This document shows positions 1-11,044 of a stretch of DNA of 64,000 nt, piece by piece. A program made the translations under genes and the position numbers. Source of the DNA: Rhynchopus sp. YZ270_cl-10. Lineage: Eukaryota; Euglenozoa; Diplonemea; Diplonemida; Diplonemidae. Location of the stretch: contig OZ037840.1 of NCBI GenBank assembly GCA_964035575.1, forward strand, positions 1,612,001 to 1,676,000. Reading direction: 5' to 3'. How positions within the stretch are numbered: position 1 is the first letter of the stretch; every line of letters starts with the position of its first letter. The notes beneath the pieces were generated by a model that had not been told where the DNA came from, ran no database searches, and saw nothing but the letters and a program-made list of their open reading frames with translations.

Positions 1-1
1 T

Positions 2-38
2 TCGGGCGGTTTCAAAAAGGACGGTTCTAGAGGAAAGG
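2..38 (+). CDS. possible 3' end of an exon cut by the window start
   Basis: The first bases read in frame 2 as SGGFKKDGSRGKG and run into AAAGG|GTGAGT, which looks like a strong 5' splice donor at 39. The sequence turns T-rich immediately after it. If real, this is the tail of a coding exon whose intron extends into the gene-poor region downstream; I could not find the next exon. In frame 1 the same stretch ends at TAG (28-30), so an alternative is the 3' end of a gene. The product cannot be named from 12 residues. Confidence 0.25.
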
Positions 39-612
39 GTGAGTTTTGGATTTTTTTTGTTGTTGTTTTTAGATGCATGTTCAGTTGCAACTGTTTTGTT
101 TTTTTTTGGTGAACCAAAATGTACAGCATATTTTGACCGACTTTTTGTTTTTTTGTTGTTTTTGTTTTTCAAAACAGAAACCGAGCGTGGGAGTTTTTTT
201 TTTAAACACTTCTCGACTCAGAGAAAAGAAAAAAAAAACATCTCCCTACCTCTAAATACCCGCGGAGAGTCAGTGCCTGCGTCCCAGAGGCGTTTTGCAT
301 TGTCAACTTTGCATTATTTTTTCTTCTTTGGGATGCTTCAGTATTTTTATACCTATTGTTTCCCTTCCCCTCTTCCACGCCTGAAAAATACCAGAATTTT
401 ATTTCTAATTTGTCAAAACAAATTCCCCTCTTCCCCTCTTCCATGGAAACGGGGTGCCTTTTTGTTTTAAATAAAACGAAATTTATTTCTTTTACTTATT
501 CTAAATCCCCCCCTTCCTCTTCCACGAATAGAAACGAAGGAGTACAATAACAAAAACGTCATCTAGGATTCAAATAACAAGAAGAAGAATCCAACAATAG
601 TTCCATTTTAAA

Positions 613-644
613 GATGACTAAGCACACGAGGCCTTAGGTTCATC
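613..644 (+). repeat. dispersed hairpin repeat (family 1), reference copy
   Basis: Typical form: GGTGA + CTAAGC + loop ACGAGAG + GCTTAG + GT + TCATC. The inner 6 bp stem pairs perfectly and the outer GGTGA/GATGA pairs with TCATC across a two-base bulge. A T-rich tract usually follows. Other + strand copies: 1176-1212, 3571-3600, 5019-5056, 7043-7073, 7385-7411, 15681-15714, 15895-15927, 17403-17436, 17616-17648, 19202-19235, 21153-21186, 23106-23139, 25193-25225, 25282-25313, 25615-25636, 31852-31881, 33541-33575, 53592-53622, 59678-59712 and a divergent copy at 59951-59983. I saw no clear copy on the minus strand. Confidence 0.75.
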
Positions 645-1609
645 TTTTTAACATTTGTTTTTATTTTTGTATGAATTTGTTATTTTTTTTTTTTTTGCGT
701 CCCTTTTGTTGTGTACTAGAGGCACCTTCATCTTTCAAGCTTTTTTTCTTTTTTTAGATGTGTGTGCACAAGAGACACTCATCAATTGTTTCCCTTTTTT
801 CCCCCTCCATTTTTTTAAAATATTGTGTGCCTGTGTCCGCCGATGCACGGTAAGCCGTTTTGCACTTCTCTTTTCTTGTTTCTTTCAGTCTGGTTTCAAA
901 AAATAGTGGATCACACCCAAGCCTAGGCTATGGTGGCTACACTAATATAACCAAGTTTTCAAAAAAAAAAAAAACCCCCCCAAACTCCCCATTTTGTTCG
1001 TGTAAATTTGTCGTGTTGTGTTTTCTTTCGTTGGCCCTAGTGATTGTGGGATAAAAATCCTGCATACAAAAGAAAATGGGCAGAGAGCTACGTCGCCAGT
1101 GGCGATAGGGATTCAGGGTCTGTGGTAGCACAGCGTTACGCTTCCCGAGCTTCTTCTTCTTTGATTTTTTTTTTTGATGAGGTGTCTAAGCACGTCGAGG
1201 CTTAAGTTCATCTTCTTCCACACCTTTTTTTCCCCCTTCTTTCTGTACCAGAATATTTTGTTTCGGGTTTCAGTGATTCCGTCCGTGGCGACGCTTTTGC
1301 ACTAACCTTCACAATTATTTTTGATTTTTCGTTTTCTTTATTTTATTCCCCCCCCCCCCTTCATTTCCCGTATTTTCTTCCCCTCTTCCCCCTTTTCATG
1401 TATGACTAGCGTGAGGCCGGTGAATCTGAGAATATTATTATATTTGCTCCCCTGTAAATTTGTTTGAAGAAACAAGGGAGGGGCGGCGAAAGGCTCTCAA
1501 AGGGAGTGTTGCGAGATTTCTTTTTATTTTCCCCCCTTTTTCCCCAATAATAAATTCCCTTTTTCTTAGGTTAGACACGAGAGGCCCAGGCTCGTTTTAC
1601 CATTTTTTT

Positions 1610-1965
1610 TAACCAAAAGAAAGCCGACGCAGGAGCTTTTCTTGGAACTGTTTTATTCTCCTCACCCCAACAACAACATCACATTCAGAAAAACACTGTT
1701 TTTTCGTTTTTATTCGCTTTCTTTTCTTCTTCCTCACACTTTGTTACTGTGAAGAAAAATTTTTTCGTTTCCCTCCCTCCCTGGTCGCATACTGCGAGTT
1801 TTCCTGGATGCGCAGGAAAAATGACTGGGGAGTGTTGGTGGCTCCGTGACGCCACAGAGCCGGCACACTTCGTTGAGTGCCTCACAAAACCTAAAAATTA
1901 CTTATTTGCTTTTATCTATTGTCTTCACGCTTTATCGTTGTTGTTGGGGTGGGAAATAAAATTTT
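1610..1965 (+). repeat. 350 bp dispersed repeat, copy 1
   Basis: The stretch beginning AACCAAAAGAAAGCCGACGC and ending around GGGTGGGAAATAA is repeated with high identity at 49530-49875. A shorter piece of its start occurs at 55612-55690. It contains no convincing ORF. The middle section (GTGTTGGTGGCTCCGTGACG) is GC-richer and best conserved. Its nature is unknown; it could be an old transposon piece or a duplicated untranslated region. Confidence 0.6.
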
Positions 1966-2334
1966 TTGAAAGATTTATGTGAGAGTCAGAGAGACACATT
2001 CATCTTCCAGTGAATCAATATTTTTTTGTTTTTTTGCATTTTTTTGTTCCATGTTAGTTCCCCTTGTTATGCGTTGTCCACACACAGCACGTATTAACAG
2101 GCTTCAATGTTGCACGATAAACAATACAGCGGCTCTGTTGTTGTGCATACACAGAGTGCGAACACTGTTCGCAAACGATAATATTATATTTGACTGCGAT
2201 ACGAAAAAAAAAAAAAACATTCCACCATGATTTTTGCTTGAAAATTTGGTGGAGTTTAGTGGTTGGTATTTTAGACCCCAAAACTCCAAAATTTCAGGCC
2301 AAATCACATTGAAAGAAGAACAAAAAAGAAAATA

Positions 2335-2457
2335 ATGAAAAGCTTTTTCGTGGCCTTAGCTGGTGCTTCGTCCTTCAGTACAGCCTTCCTCTTTGCCAGC
2401 ACGGTAAAAATATCATGCGGGCACTGCTCAAATTGCAATCACTATGGAGCCATCTAG
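2335..2457 (+). CDS. small ORF with signal-peptide-like start (40 aa)
   Basis: ATG at 2335 opens a 40-residue frame. The first 22 residues are hydrophobic and small (MKSFFVALAGASSFSTAFLF), like a secretion signal; the rest is short and has Cys at CGHCSNC before TAG at 2455. A possible splice donor (ACG|GTAAAA at 2404) falls right after the hydrophobic part, so this may be a signal-peptide exon of a split gene instead of a complete peptide gene. No downstream exon was recognised. It may also be chance. Confidence 0.25.
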   Translation: MKSFFVALAGASSFSTAFLFASTVKISCGHCSNCNHYGAI

Positions 2458-5400
2458 AAAGCTGGCTACATCGTGAGACATTAAGGGGTACGAAATTATG
2501 TATGAGTGAAAAATGGAAAAGCTCTGTCAAAAAAAACCCCCCCAAAAAAACACTTTGCTCGAAGTTGTTCCCGACTACTTCTTGTATATACCAACATATT
2601 TTTTTTTCTGCAACGCCCCCTGTACTATCAGTTCCTTTTTTTTTTTTTTTGTTTGATTATGCAGGTCTTTTTTTCTCGTCATTTCTCTTCAGTTTGCTTT
2701 TGTTCATCTGTCCGAGTAATAAAAAAATGCTCAACCCCCGTTAGGTTTCCGTTTCACATCTGTCCATTTTTGGGTGACCAAGCAGAGGCTTAGGACCCCC
2801 CCCAACAATTTATTTTTGAAAGTACCCCCTTTTTAACCTCTTTTCTGGAGTCGGTCCGTGTGGGTGCGTGCCTGCATTCATTGAGGGCTATGCAAATGGG
2901 CTCAGAAAAACGTGTGATGGGATTGCAAGCGTTCGACGTTTCAACCTCTTTCTTCCCCTTTTTTTTTTCCTATTTCGTAATTTTTTCCTCCCCTTTTTAG
3001 AATTGTGGCTGAGAAAGAGGATACGTTGTAATGTCATACAAAGCAACGCACCCCTTCCTCTTAGATGGACTTAACGTCTGCAACACCACTAAATTAGTCT
3101 ACTCAAAACAAAATAACTTTTCTTACAACCCCCTTCCCCAGTCTTTTTAGAATCAACAGAATCTCTGGTGATTTTTCTTTCGTGATGTATTTCTTCACAT
3201 CTTCTGGTGTCGGTCGGTCTGGTGGGGGTGTACTGCATTTCGTTGAACACAAAAAGTGCTTCATCCAAGCCTTACCCCCTTCAGTCCGTCTGCATGAAGT
3301 ACCCTCTGGTAACCATTTTGTTTTGTGCTTTCATCCGGATGGCTGGCATCGGTCAGTCATTAATAACTTCACTTTTTTATTCACGGTGAATAAAGCACAG
3401 TGGGGCTTTTGAATGATCCCCTGCTTTTTACATTTTTTTTTTGTTCTCCTTTTTGTTTTTCTTTGGCTGTGACAACGCCGTTTCCCCCCCGCATTTTGGC
3501 TTGGTATTCAGCATATTAGGTAAATAAAATGGTGCGCGTTTATTTTTCTGCACGATAACGAATGTGATCCAGGTGACTAAGCACGAGGCTTAGGTTCATC
3601 TTATAAATTTTTCTTTTTTTTATTTTTATTTTTTTGTGAAAAGCTTCATGAGATTTCTGCCTTGATTAGGAGACAAATTTGAAAGATGTGTTCTCCGCAT
3701 AAAAGGTTTCTTAGCTTCTTTTCATTTTAAAAAATAGTACTTTTTTTGTTTATCATTTTCTTTCTCTCGTTTTAACGTTTTGTTTCTTGAGCTTCACAAA
3801 ACAAAATCAAAACAAACATCAAAGAAACGACATTTTCTTTTTAGCGTGCACGACGCTCAGTATTTTTTTTTTGGACAAAGTGCGCAAGAAGTACGCAATA
3901 TGGGGTCGTCAGGTACCACGCCATTTTTTTTTTTGTGGGAGAAAGGTACTCAAGACCGGCTAGCCCACACAGAACAACACGTGCCGCCAGGGCTAGTAAC
4001 AAGTAAAAAAAAAGGGAGGATTTTCTCCCAACAGCGTGTCCAACAAACCTCACTTATTTTAAAGGCTCTTCAAATGTGTGTATGTCGTGTGCTCCTGTGT
4101 AACGTTTTTTTTTTGAAAATTTATTTCGTCTTACCAAAACAGTCATCGTCGAGAGCCCTTCTTTCTATGCAAAAGATGTGCGCCCCGGGTGGACTCAATA
4201 AATTCGAATAAATTTGAGAATTTCTTCTTTTTTTTTTTTTGTAAATGCCTGCATCCAGTATCATGGGTGTCTTCGTTTTAACGCACACCACTTTTTTTGA
4301 GCGGAAAGTGTCACCGTCGTTCAACCCAACCTTCCTCCACAAGACCACCCCAACAGGTGAAGAGATTAGTGTGTGTGGAAGCGTCAACGCATCACGTATT
4401 ACGTTCCACATGGCGTAGTAGATTTTTTTTTTTACGTGAATAAATTTGCTATTTTCCCTTCGGGAAGTCCTTACTTATTTTCATGAACAGGTCGGCTTGT
4501 AAGCCCTGTCATTTTATCAAACCCACTTTTAGTGTTTCCTTTTAACCAAAGCGCAACACTCCGGGGGTTCGATAACCCACGGAGTGTCAGTGTCTGCATC
4601 CCCGAGGCGTTTTGCACTCTCTTTTTATCAAACCCACTTTTTAAAAAAAAAAAAAAGAAAAGTGTATCCGCATGTATCCTTTCCTTTTTCAAAACCTTCC
4701 TCCTGCCCCTCATTTCGCCGTTTCATTTGGTTTTAACTTTCTAATAAAATGATGAAAGCATACGAAACCAAGAAATACGAGAAAAAAATGCGGATTTTGT
4801 TGTTTTTCACGTTCCTGCATCCACTACGAGATGTTTGCACGTTTTTCTATTCAACCCTTTTTTTTTTTTGGATTTCCTATAATATTATTTTTAAAAGCAA
4901 TTAGAAAAAAAAAGAGAGAAACTGTGGCAATGCAACCGACTACACCGCTCCAATAATTTATCCAAAAAAAAAAAATTCTTTTCAACCCTCCCTCCCCTGC
5001 ATACTGCTCTTCTATGATAGGCGACCTAAGCAGCACAGTGAGGCTTAGGTTCATCTTACCCTTTTTTTTGTTTTTTTTTTCTTTCAAGATTTTGTTTCCG
5101 TTTATTTTAGGTTTCTTTCTCCGCCCCCTGATCCCCCTGGTAACTCCCTCTTGGGAGTTACCAGGGAGGTTTTTTTTGTAACAACTGCCTTGCAAAGGTT
5201 GTAGGGGAGGAAATGAAAACGTATCTGAATGTGCCCGAATTTTTGGTGAGAGCGACACAACACGACACAAATTATTCACAGAAATTTTTTTTGATTTTGT
5301 CCCTACACTCTCCACAAAAATCCGGTACGATCAACAAAAAATTCTTTTTCTGATTTCGTTTCTTTCTTTATCAGACTAGCTAAAAATCAGATATCAGTTT

Positions 5401-5596
5401 TTATTTTGATTATTGTACCTGCGGTCCCGGAAAGTGTTGGTACTATCAACTTCTGGTACCCCAGAAATCCAAGTACGCAAGAAGTACGCAATATAGGGTC
5501 GTCAGGAGCACCAAACTTCACTTTATTCTTGCTTGCTGGATGATCAAAAGGTGAAGCGTTTTTAGGCTCATCTCAAACCTTTTTATCAAGATCAAG

Positions 5597-5695
5597 ATGC
5601 AAACCACGAAATGGATTGTAGGACTGGTTGGGTGTCCCACCCCGGGTACACCCAAGGTACTGTTCACGAGAGGGCTTTGTATTTCAAGTCAACTT
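5597..5695 (+). repeat. dispersed repeat family 2 (GCTTTGTATTTCAA type)
   Basis: About 100 bp starting near CAAACCACGAAATGGATTG and ending CACGAGAGGGCTTTGTATTT plus CAAGTCAACTTTT. Related + strand copies lie at 6326-6426, 19093-19133 (3' part only), 55897-56015 and 61829-61922, with a degenerate end at about 53375. It contains a TGTACC...GGTACA palindrome. The CACGAGAGG stretch resembles the loop of the family 1 hairpin. The 55897 copy is the target of the transposon at 56016-57934. Confidence 0.6.
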
Positions 5696-6934
5696 TTTTG
5701 TGCTTTTTTCTGTTCTCCTTTGAAAAGCAGAGAAATATTGTTGTTTTTGAGAGGAGTTTTTTTCAACAGTCTCCAAACCTGTCGCAGGAATGAACACAGT
5801 TCTTTGTACGACTAGGTGAGGATGCATCTGGGGTTATAATAACTTATTCCCCAAAATAAAAAAAAATAATAAATAAAAGCGACTTTCCAGAGTTGAGGAC
5901 GACCTCCGTCTATATCTTTTAAGTACAATAGCCTTCGGGCGACATTGAGTACAGATCCTGCACTAGCAGGTGATTGTCGACACAACAAAAAATTGCGACG
6001 ACCATAACCCGTAATTGCAAGCCTATACCGACAAATATACTTTTTGTCCAAAAATAGATTTTTCATCAAAAAATGTAACAAAATAATGCTATAAAAACGC
6101 CTCTTTCCCCACACATTTCGTCAAAATTCCCCGTCAGTTCGGGGTTAGCTGCAGTAGCTTTCCCGGAAGGGGGGTATTTGTTGTTTCTCCTAAAAAAAAT
6201 AATTGTGGGGGTGAAAGTGAGGATTGCATCAATGCAAAACAAGAACGATAAAAAAGAGACACAAAACTATACTTTTTTTCGCGCCAACTACAGATTTTCA
6301 CTGTCTTTGGATTTGTCACCCTCGAAATGGATGTGGGACTGCATGGTTGGGGTCCACCCCGTACACCCGGTCATGTACCCCAAGGTACATCTGTCACGAG
6401 AGGGCTTTGTATTTCAAGTCAACTTTATTTGGCTGCGTTTTTCAATGAAAAAAGGCAGCTTTTTTTTTGTCTTTATCGATGACTAAGTTTTCCGAGAAGG
6501 TGGCGAGACATTGAAAAAGGCTCAAGATCATCTTATCAAACTTTTACTCTTTTTTTTTCTTTTTGTGATTTTCGAATAGAAACGACTGACGGTGCCCGCA
6601 AAGCTTTTGTTTACCCTTTTTTCTTTCAAACCAACACCATACTTCAGTGGAAAAAAAAATCACAACGGCTTTTGCGGTGCGATAAAAAAACCCTTTCTTT
6701 ATTTCTTTCTTAAAAAAAAGCAAAGGTACATTTGTCGCACCCTCTTTGCTTTCTTTTCGTTTCGTTTAAGAAAAGAAAGTATATGAAATTATTTCTTTCT
6801 TTTGTGCTTTCCGGATGGCATCGTACGCGGGTCAGCCGGAGGGTGTGTCTTCATTTCTTGCTTTCAACCTCACTCGTGGTAACCGTGTGTACCAATGAAG
6901 TTCTCTCTGGGGGGTTCGATGACCCGCGGAGAAT

Positions 6935-6985
6935 GCTTGCGTCAAGCCGATGAACGGTGAGGCGTTATGCACTTTCAACTTTTCT
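6935..6985 (+). repeat. dispersed repeat family 4 (GGCGTTTTGCAC type)
   Basis: A repeat of about 50 bp with the pattern GAGTGTCAGTGCCTGCGTCC, a short variable part, then GGCGTTTTGCACTATCAACTT. Other + strand copies lie near 263-312, 829-875, 4577-4620, 20983-21010, 21049-21095 and 54647-54700. Non-coding; function unknown. Confidence 0.55.
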
Positions 6986-7448
6986 TTCTTTTCTGATTCA
7001 TTCTTATAGCCAAGAGTCAAAATTTCTTTTGTATTTTTTTTTAGGTGGCTAAACACGAGAGGCTTAGGTTCATAAACCTTTCTTTTTTTTGATAAATTGT
7101 TGGAGTAGTGTAGTTGCCTCGGTTGTGTTGCCACAGTTTGTGCAATCTCCACTGTCCAAAAGTTCACTCACGAAAAGGCCTCAGATCTGGTGCCTTTCTT
7201 TTCAGAATCCAGCTGGTCGTATCTATGACGTTTTTTTTGTGATAACGCATGATTCCATATAATATTCCACAAAAAAACCCGATGTGACAGCGTACCTTTT
7301 CTCCCTTTCTCCTCTTCCCCCTTCACTTCCCCCTCCACAAAATAGTTGTGAACACAGACATACTCTCTCTCTCTTTTTCTGTAAAGGTGACTAAGTGCGC
7401 GAAGCTTAGAAACACTCTGCAAGATAACATTCTTTTTTGTTCTTGTGC

Positions 7449-7515
7449 ATTCACCCGGATGGCTGCAATACGTACCATGGGTCAGTGGGCCCTCCGGGAG
7501 GTACCAGCATTAACA
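7449..7515 (+). repeat. dispersed repeat family 3 (CATCCGGATGGCTGGC type)
   Basis: Pattern: a CATCCGGATG palindrome, GGCTGGCATCGTACGTGGGT, CAGTCGGAGGTGCCTGCATC, then AATAACTTCAC. Related + strand copies lie near 3331-3375, 6811-6845, 11856-11895, 27705-27770, 29470-29515, 31790-31840, 54115-54155 and, inside a confirmed intron, 58535-58580. Its presence in an intron and in spacers argues against coding function. Confidence 0.55.
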
Positions 7516-8324
7516 AACTATTCTTTTCCCCCCCTCTGACTGCCTCAAAAAAAGTACATCTCCTCTCCATCCCCTTACCTCTTCCAATTATTGTGTTTTG
7601 GAAAAAAGATATGGATCAGAAAAATTGGTCTAAAAAAACCCCCCCAAAAAGGTCCATATTTTTACAGTGCATATTTTTTTTTTTTTCCAAAACACGGTAA
7701 TATTTTTGCCCCCCTGAACGAAAAGTTTTTAACTCAGCATTTTTTTTTAGGAATATCAATCAGGGCAGCCCTCATAGGTGCGCGCCGCGAAGTGCGCGTG
7801 CCCAGAGGTGTGAGTGAGAGTCACAACTGGTGTTTTAATATTCCCATCATTGCAAAAGAGCCTCGGGAAAGGCCTCCTTGGCTTGCGGGTGGGTGTCTGT
7901 ACTTCCCCTTTGCCTACTAGACGAATAATAGGCCGGCACCCTAGCGGTAGTAGTGGCTCATTAGGGATCGGGTGTGTACCTCCACATACACACCTTCGCT
8001 TTCCCACGGGTCAACCACTCACGCAGCACTTTTTTTTTTTACCCGCCAAACCTTCAGGGTTTCTGGAGGCAATGCCACGAAACCCCTCCCCCCCCAGATT
8101 CAGTTTCAGGACCTGGTGACCTTTTTTTCCCTTTTTCTTTTTTTCGAAAATTCGTTTCCCCCCTAAGAACTGGTGGGTCGAGTCTTATCCAACGTCTTTC
8201 CCCTCCCCCTCCCCCATTTCTCTTTAATATCTCTAAGCTTCCTTATTTTAACCCCCCTTTTCCCCTTCACTTCCTACACAGAGACTCCTTTCCCCCTTTC
8301 ATCCCCTCCACCTCTTTTCTCCCA

Positions 8325-9380
8325 ATGCGTTCGCAGCTCATGATTGCCGCAGTTCTTATTGGGTCAGCGCTGTCCTGCCAGCTGACAATCAACAAATGTG
8401 GTGCAGGGTTGACCTGCTGTTTGAACGCCCCAAATGGATTGGGGGATTGCTACAATGAAACGGTCCAGACCTGTGCAAGCTGTGGCCAGCGCTTGGTGCA
8501 CCCATGCCCTTTGGAGGCTCCGAACTGTTGCATTCCTCCGAACTGGGAGGTGGCTCCGCACAAATTTGAAAACTGCTACCCAGACAGCCAGAAGTGTTGC
8601 AATGCCAGCGGCCTGCCCGCTGCCATGACTGACATCTGTATCGGCTCCTGCGGGGTCACCTCCGACCCATTTGAGCACTGCTGCGAACGCCACCTCCCAA
8701 ACAGCGTCATCACCATCCACTCCACCTACGACAACAGAACGCACTGCTGTGCATTGACCAGCCACAACGCGTCGGCATGCGACCTTTCCCTTGAAACCTG
8801 CACCGACTGCGGCTGCATCGCCCACAACGACCACGAAACCAAATGCTGTGGGGAGCACAAATACAACACCTCGGCAACACAGTGCTGCGAAGGCGGCCAA
8901 ATGTGTTCCATGGGGACCGTCTGCTCTAGCTGTGGTTGCCTGACAGAGCCAGAGTCCTCATGTTGCCAGGGACGTCCGTTCAACCCAAAGATGCAAACGT
9001 GCTGTTCGGATGGCCATACCATACCTGCAGTGTGTCCAGTATGGGAGAAATGTTCTGCATGTGGCTGTCTCAGCGACCCGACCCTGCAGTGCTGCGGTTC
9101 TCAGCAGTACAACGCCACCAAGGAAACCTGCTGCCACACCGAAACCGGTGTGGAGGTGTGCTGGGGCGCGCAGCAGTGTGTCCCGTACGGTCCAGCCCCG
9201 ACCCCCACAAAGTACGGGCTCTGCTGCCTGCCCACCGAGGAGGTGTGCTACAGAGAGACACCGCGCGAGCCGGCACACTGCTTCGACCCTGCTGAGTATG
9301 TGTGTTGCGAAGGTGTGAAGTGTGGGGCGGACAAAGGGTGCTGCAAGGATGCGCAGGGAAACCCAGTGTGCTGCCAGTAA
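8325..9380 (+). CDS. secreted Cys-rich galaxin-like protein, divergent member 1 (351 aa)
   Basis: The protein begins MRSQLMIAAVLIGSALSCQL, a short signal peptide with probable cleavage near Ser17/Cys18. The body is almost entirely Cys modules: repeated double-Cys motifs such as KCCGEHKYNTSATQCCEGG and QCCGSQQYNATKETCCH, which match the CCG-x-x-Y/F-CC pattern of galaxin-type repeats, with several N-glycosylation sequons. The frame is open upstream to 7974, but ATG 8325 is chosen because it starts the signal peptide and follows a pyrimidine-AG acceptor (CTTCCTACACAG, about 45 bases before it). Relative to the later array it has more modules and a different C-terminus (ending NPVCCQ). Likely extracellular or surface matrix; the actual role is unknown. 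Confidence 0.85.
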   Translation: MRSQLMIAAVLIGSALSCQLTINKCGAGLTCCLNAPNGLGDCYNETVQTCASCGQRLVHPCPLEAPNCCIPPNWEVAPHKFENCYPDSQKCCNASGLPAAMTDICIGSCGVTSDPFEHCCERHLPNSVITIHSTYDNRTHCCALTSHNASACDLSLETCTDCGCIAHNDHETKCCGEHKYNTSATQCCEGGQMCSMGTVCSSCGCLTEPESSCCQGRPFNPKMQTCCSDGHTIPAVCPVWEKCSACGCLSDPTLQCCGSQQYNATKETCCHTETGVEVCWGAQQCVPYGPAPTPTKYGLCCLPTEEVCYRETPREPAHCFDPAEYVCCEGVKCGADKGCCKDAQGNPVCCQ

Positions 9381-9405
9381 AGATTTTTGGTGGATTTTGT
9401 TTTTT

Positions 9406-9605
9406 GGGTGAAAGTCAAATGTATACACATATACACAGGGTTATAGTCAGATCTATACACTCATTGTATATACAATTGTCAATTGTACATACAATTGTAT
9501 AGAAATTGTATAGATCTGACTATTTGATGTACAATCCCAACTTTTTTTTAGTCAGATCTATACAATTTATGTACAATCCCAGTATACACTAGGTCGTACA
9601 CAAAT
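9406..9605 (+). repeat. left terminal inverted repeat of element A
   Basis: Pairs with 11180-11375 in reverse orientation. It contains internal copies of AGTCAGATCTATACAATTT and its complement, so each arm is itself partly palindromic. Small indels distinguish the two arms, so the insertion is recent but not brand new. Confidence 0.85.
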
Positions 9606-9682
9606 TGTATAGATTTGACTATACAAAAGTCAGATCTATACAATTTTTGGATTGTACACTCGAGGGAGATTGTACACGCCAT

Positions 9683-9820
9683 ACCCAGGTACCCAGGTAC
9701 CCAGGTACCCAGGTACCCAGGTACCCAGGTACCCAGGTACCCAGGTACCCAGGTACCCAGGTACCCAGGTACCCAGGTACCCAGGTACCCAGGTACCCAG
9801 GTACCCAGGTACCCAGGTAC
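9683..9820. repeat. minisatellite, 8 bp unit ACCCAGGT, about 17 copies
   Basis: Perfect or near-perfect tandem repeat inside element A. The open frames it creates (VPRYPGTQ repeats) are artefacts. A related GGGTACCT array lies at 57700-57785 inside the element at 56016-57934, next to the same core sequence. Confidence 0.95.
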
Positions 9821-9943
9821 ACGGTACACTGGATACAAGGATAAAGGTCGTGAAAGAGCAACCACAGCCAACCCGCCAGTCACTGAAAAGTGACCAGACA
9901 GTCCACTTGACAAACACAAAAGTGTCCGTCGCGTGGGGCATTC

Positions 9944-11044
9944 ATGCACTGAGGAGATAATGATCCAACAATTCACAAGAAAACATTACTTAACCTACTG
10001 CTGGAAATTGCCAGGTCGTAGTAACACACAAAGTGTGCCTCCGTTCGGGAATATCGGAGTTATAGAGTCCTAAAAGGCCTCTGCCGCTAGTCAAGGTATA
10101 ACCGAATGAACGGCCCAAGACCCCCGTGGAGAAGTTAAATGTTGTAATGATTTCAAGTAAAATGCGAGCACTGTCTTACCCTCCTCAATGCATGGTGGAA
10201 GATGTCTTTCACAACAAATATCCTGTACCCAGGTACCCAAATTCCCAAACCCACGCAGTGGCACATGACCGGAAGTGTGAGTGACCCACACATGAGGGAA
10301 TGCGACACTACGCAAAATTTACCACCAGACCCTGTCTTCGTGCACCTGAAGTACAACGCCGCAGACAGGCCAAACATGCGTTGGACTCAGAGGAATGCCC
10401 GCTGTGCAGGTATCAAACATGAGAACAACTCCCAGCAACAAGGGGCGCCTTTTGGCGGGCGTTGTTGAGGGTGTTTGGGGTGCAAAGTTTTCCACAATTT
10501 TGATGCGCGGGTACAGAAGTGTTGTCTCGTTCTTTCATCTCTAGGAATGTAAATGTCAATCGCGTTTAACTACCACGAGGGCTTGTTCAGTGAACCCACA
10601 AGGGGTCGAAGGGGGTTGGTTATCCCATATCTATCAAAGGTTGTGTCGACCAGGCGAATCCACTATGTTACGCTGTACGTTGTTAAATCCGAAGAAATAA
10701 CACTTTAGCAGCCGCAGGAAGTAAGTAGTGCCTCACGCTACACAAACCACCACCCACGATTGACTTAGATGTTATAACAAAGAGAATTCAGAACAAAACA
10801 ACACCCTGCCCCATACACACTAAATTGTCATGCTTCAAGAGCATGCCTGGGCCAAAATTACTATGACGAAAAGGCAACAAGACCACCCACAAGGAGTGTG
10901 AAATGTGCGCTGGTTTTCTGGGGGAACGCAATATTTTCTTGTGTCTAGTCCTCCGCAAGCAGAGGACAGACTTTCCGGAAGCTTTCCAAAGTCGAATTTC
11001 TTGCACTAGCTATGCTCCCTGGGTTAAATGGCAATAGCAGTGAC
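9944..11044 (+). repeat. shared transposon core, copy A
   Basis: A sequence of about 1.1 kb starting near GCACTGAGGAGATAATGATC and ending near GCAATAGCAGTGACTGAC. It recurs at 40052-41330 (+), 42436-42752 (+, partial), 49890-51250 (-) and 56395-57600 (-) with high nucleotide identity. Short frames of 70-80 aa inside it are conserved only loosely and are interrupted in some copies, so I do not call a gene. Confidence 0.8.

Larger units (their letters stand above)
39..8324. other. 8.3 kb gene-poor, T-tract-rich region with short dispersed repeats
   Basis: No reading frame here looks coding: the predicted peptides are dominated by Phe/Leu/Lys from T and A runs. The region holds many copies of short repeat families on the + strand (hairpin repeats, GCTTTGTATTTCAA repeats, CCGGATGGCTGG repeats, GGCGTTTTGCAC repeats) and one copy of a 350 bp repeat at 1610-1965. 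Part of it may be a long intron of the gene ending at 38, because the same repeats occur inside the confirmed intron at 58296-58690. A small signal-peptide-like ORF lies at 2335-2457. Confidence 0.6.

Noticed and set aside
39-470. 143 aa frame rich in Phe and Leu, and similar T-tract frames through 1-8000
   Set aside because: Poly-Phe/Leu/Lys peptides from T and A runs; no start context, no domain.
1080-1140. tRNA-like stretch GGGTCTGTGGTAGCACAGCG
   Set aside because: No cloverleaf, no B-box (GGTTCGANNCC) at the right spacing. No tRNA was supported anywhere in the window.
9683-9820. CRISPR-like array
   Set aside because: The 8 bp units are directly adjacent with no spacers; this is a minisatellite in a eukaryotic transposon.
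9944-11044. Shared core as ribosomal RNA or another known structured RNA
   Set aside because: I compared it mentally with conserved LSU and SSU motifs and found no match; kept as an unknown repeat.
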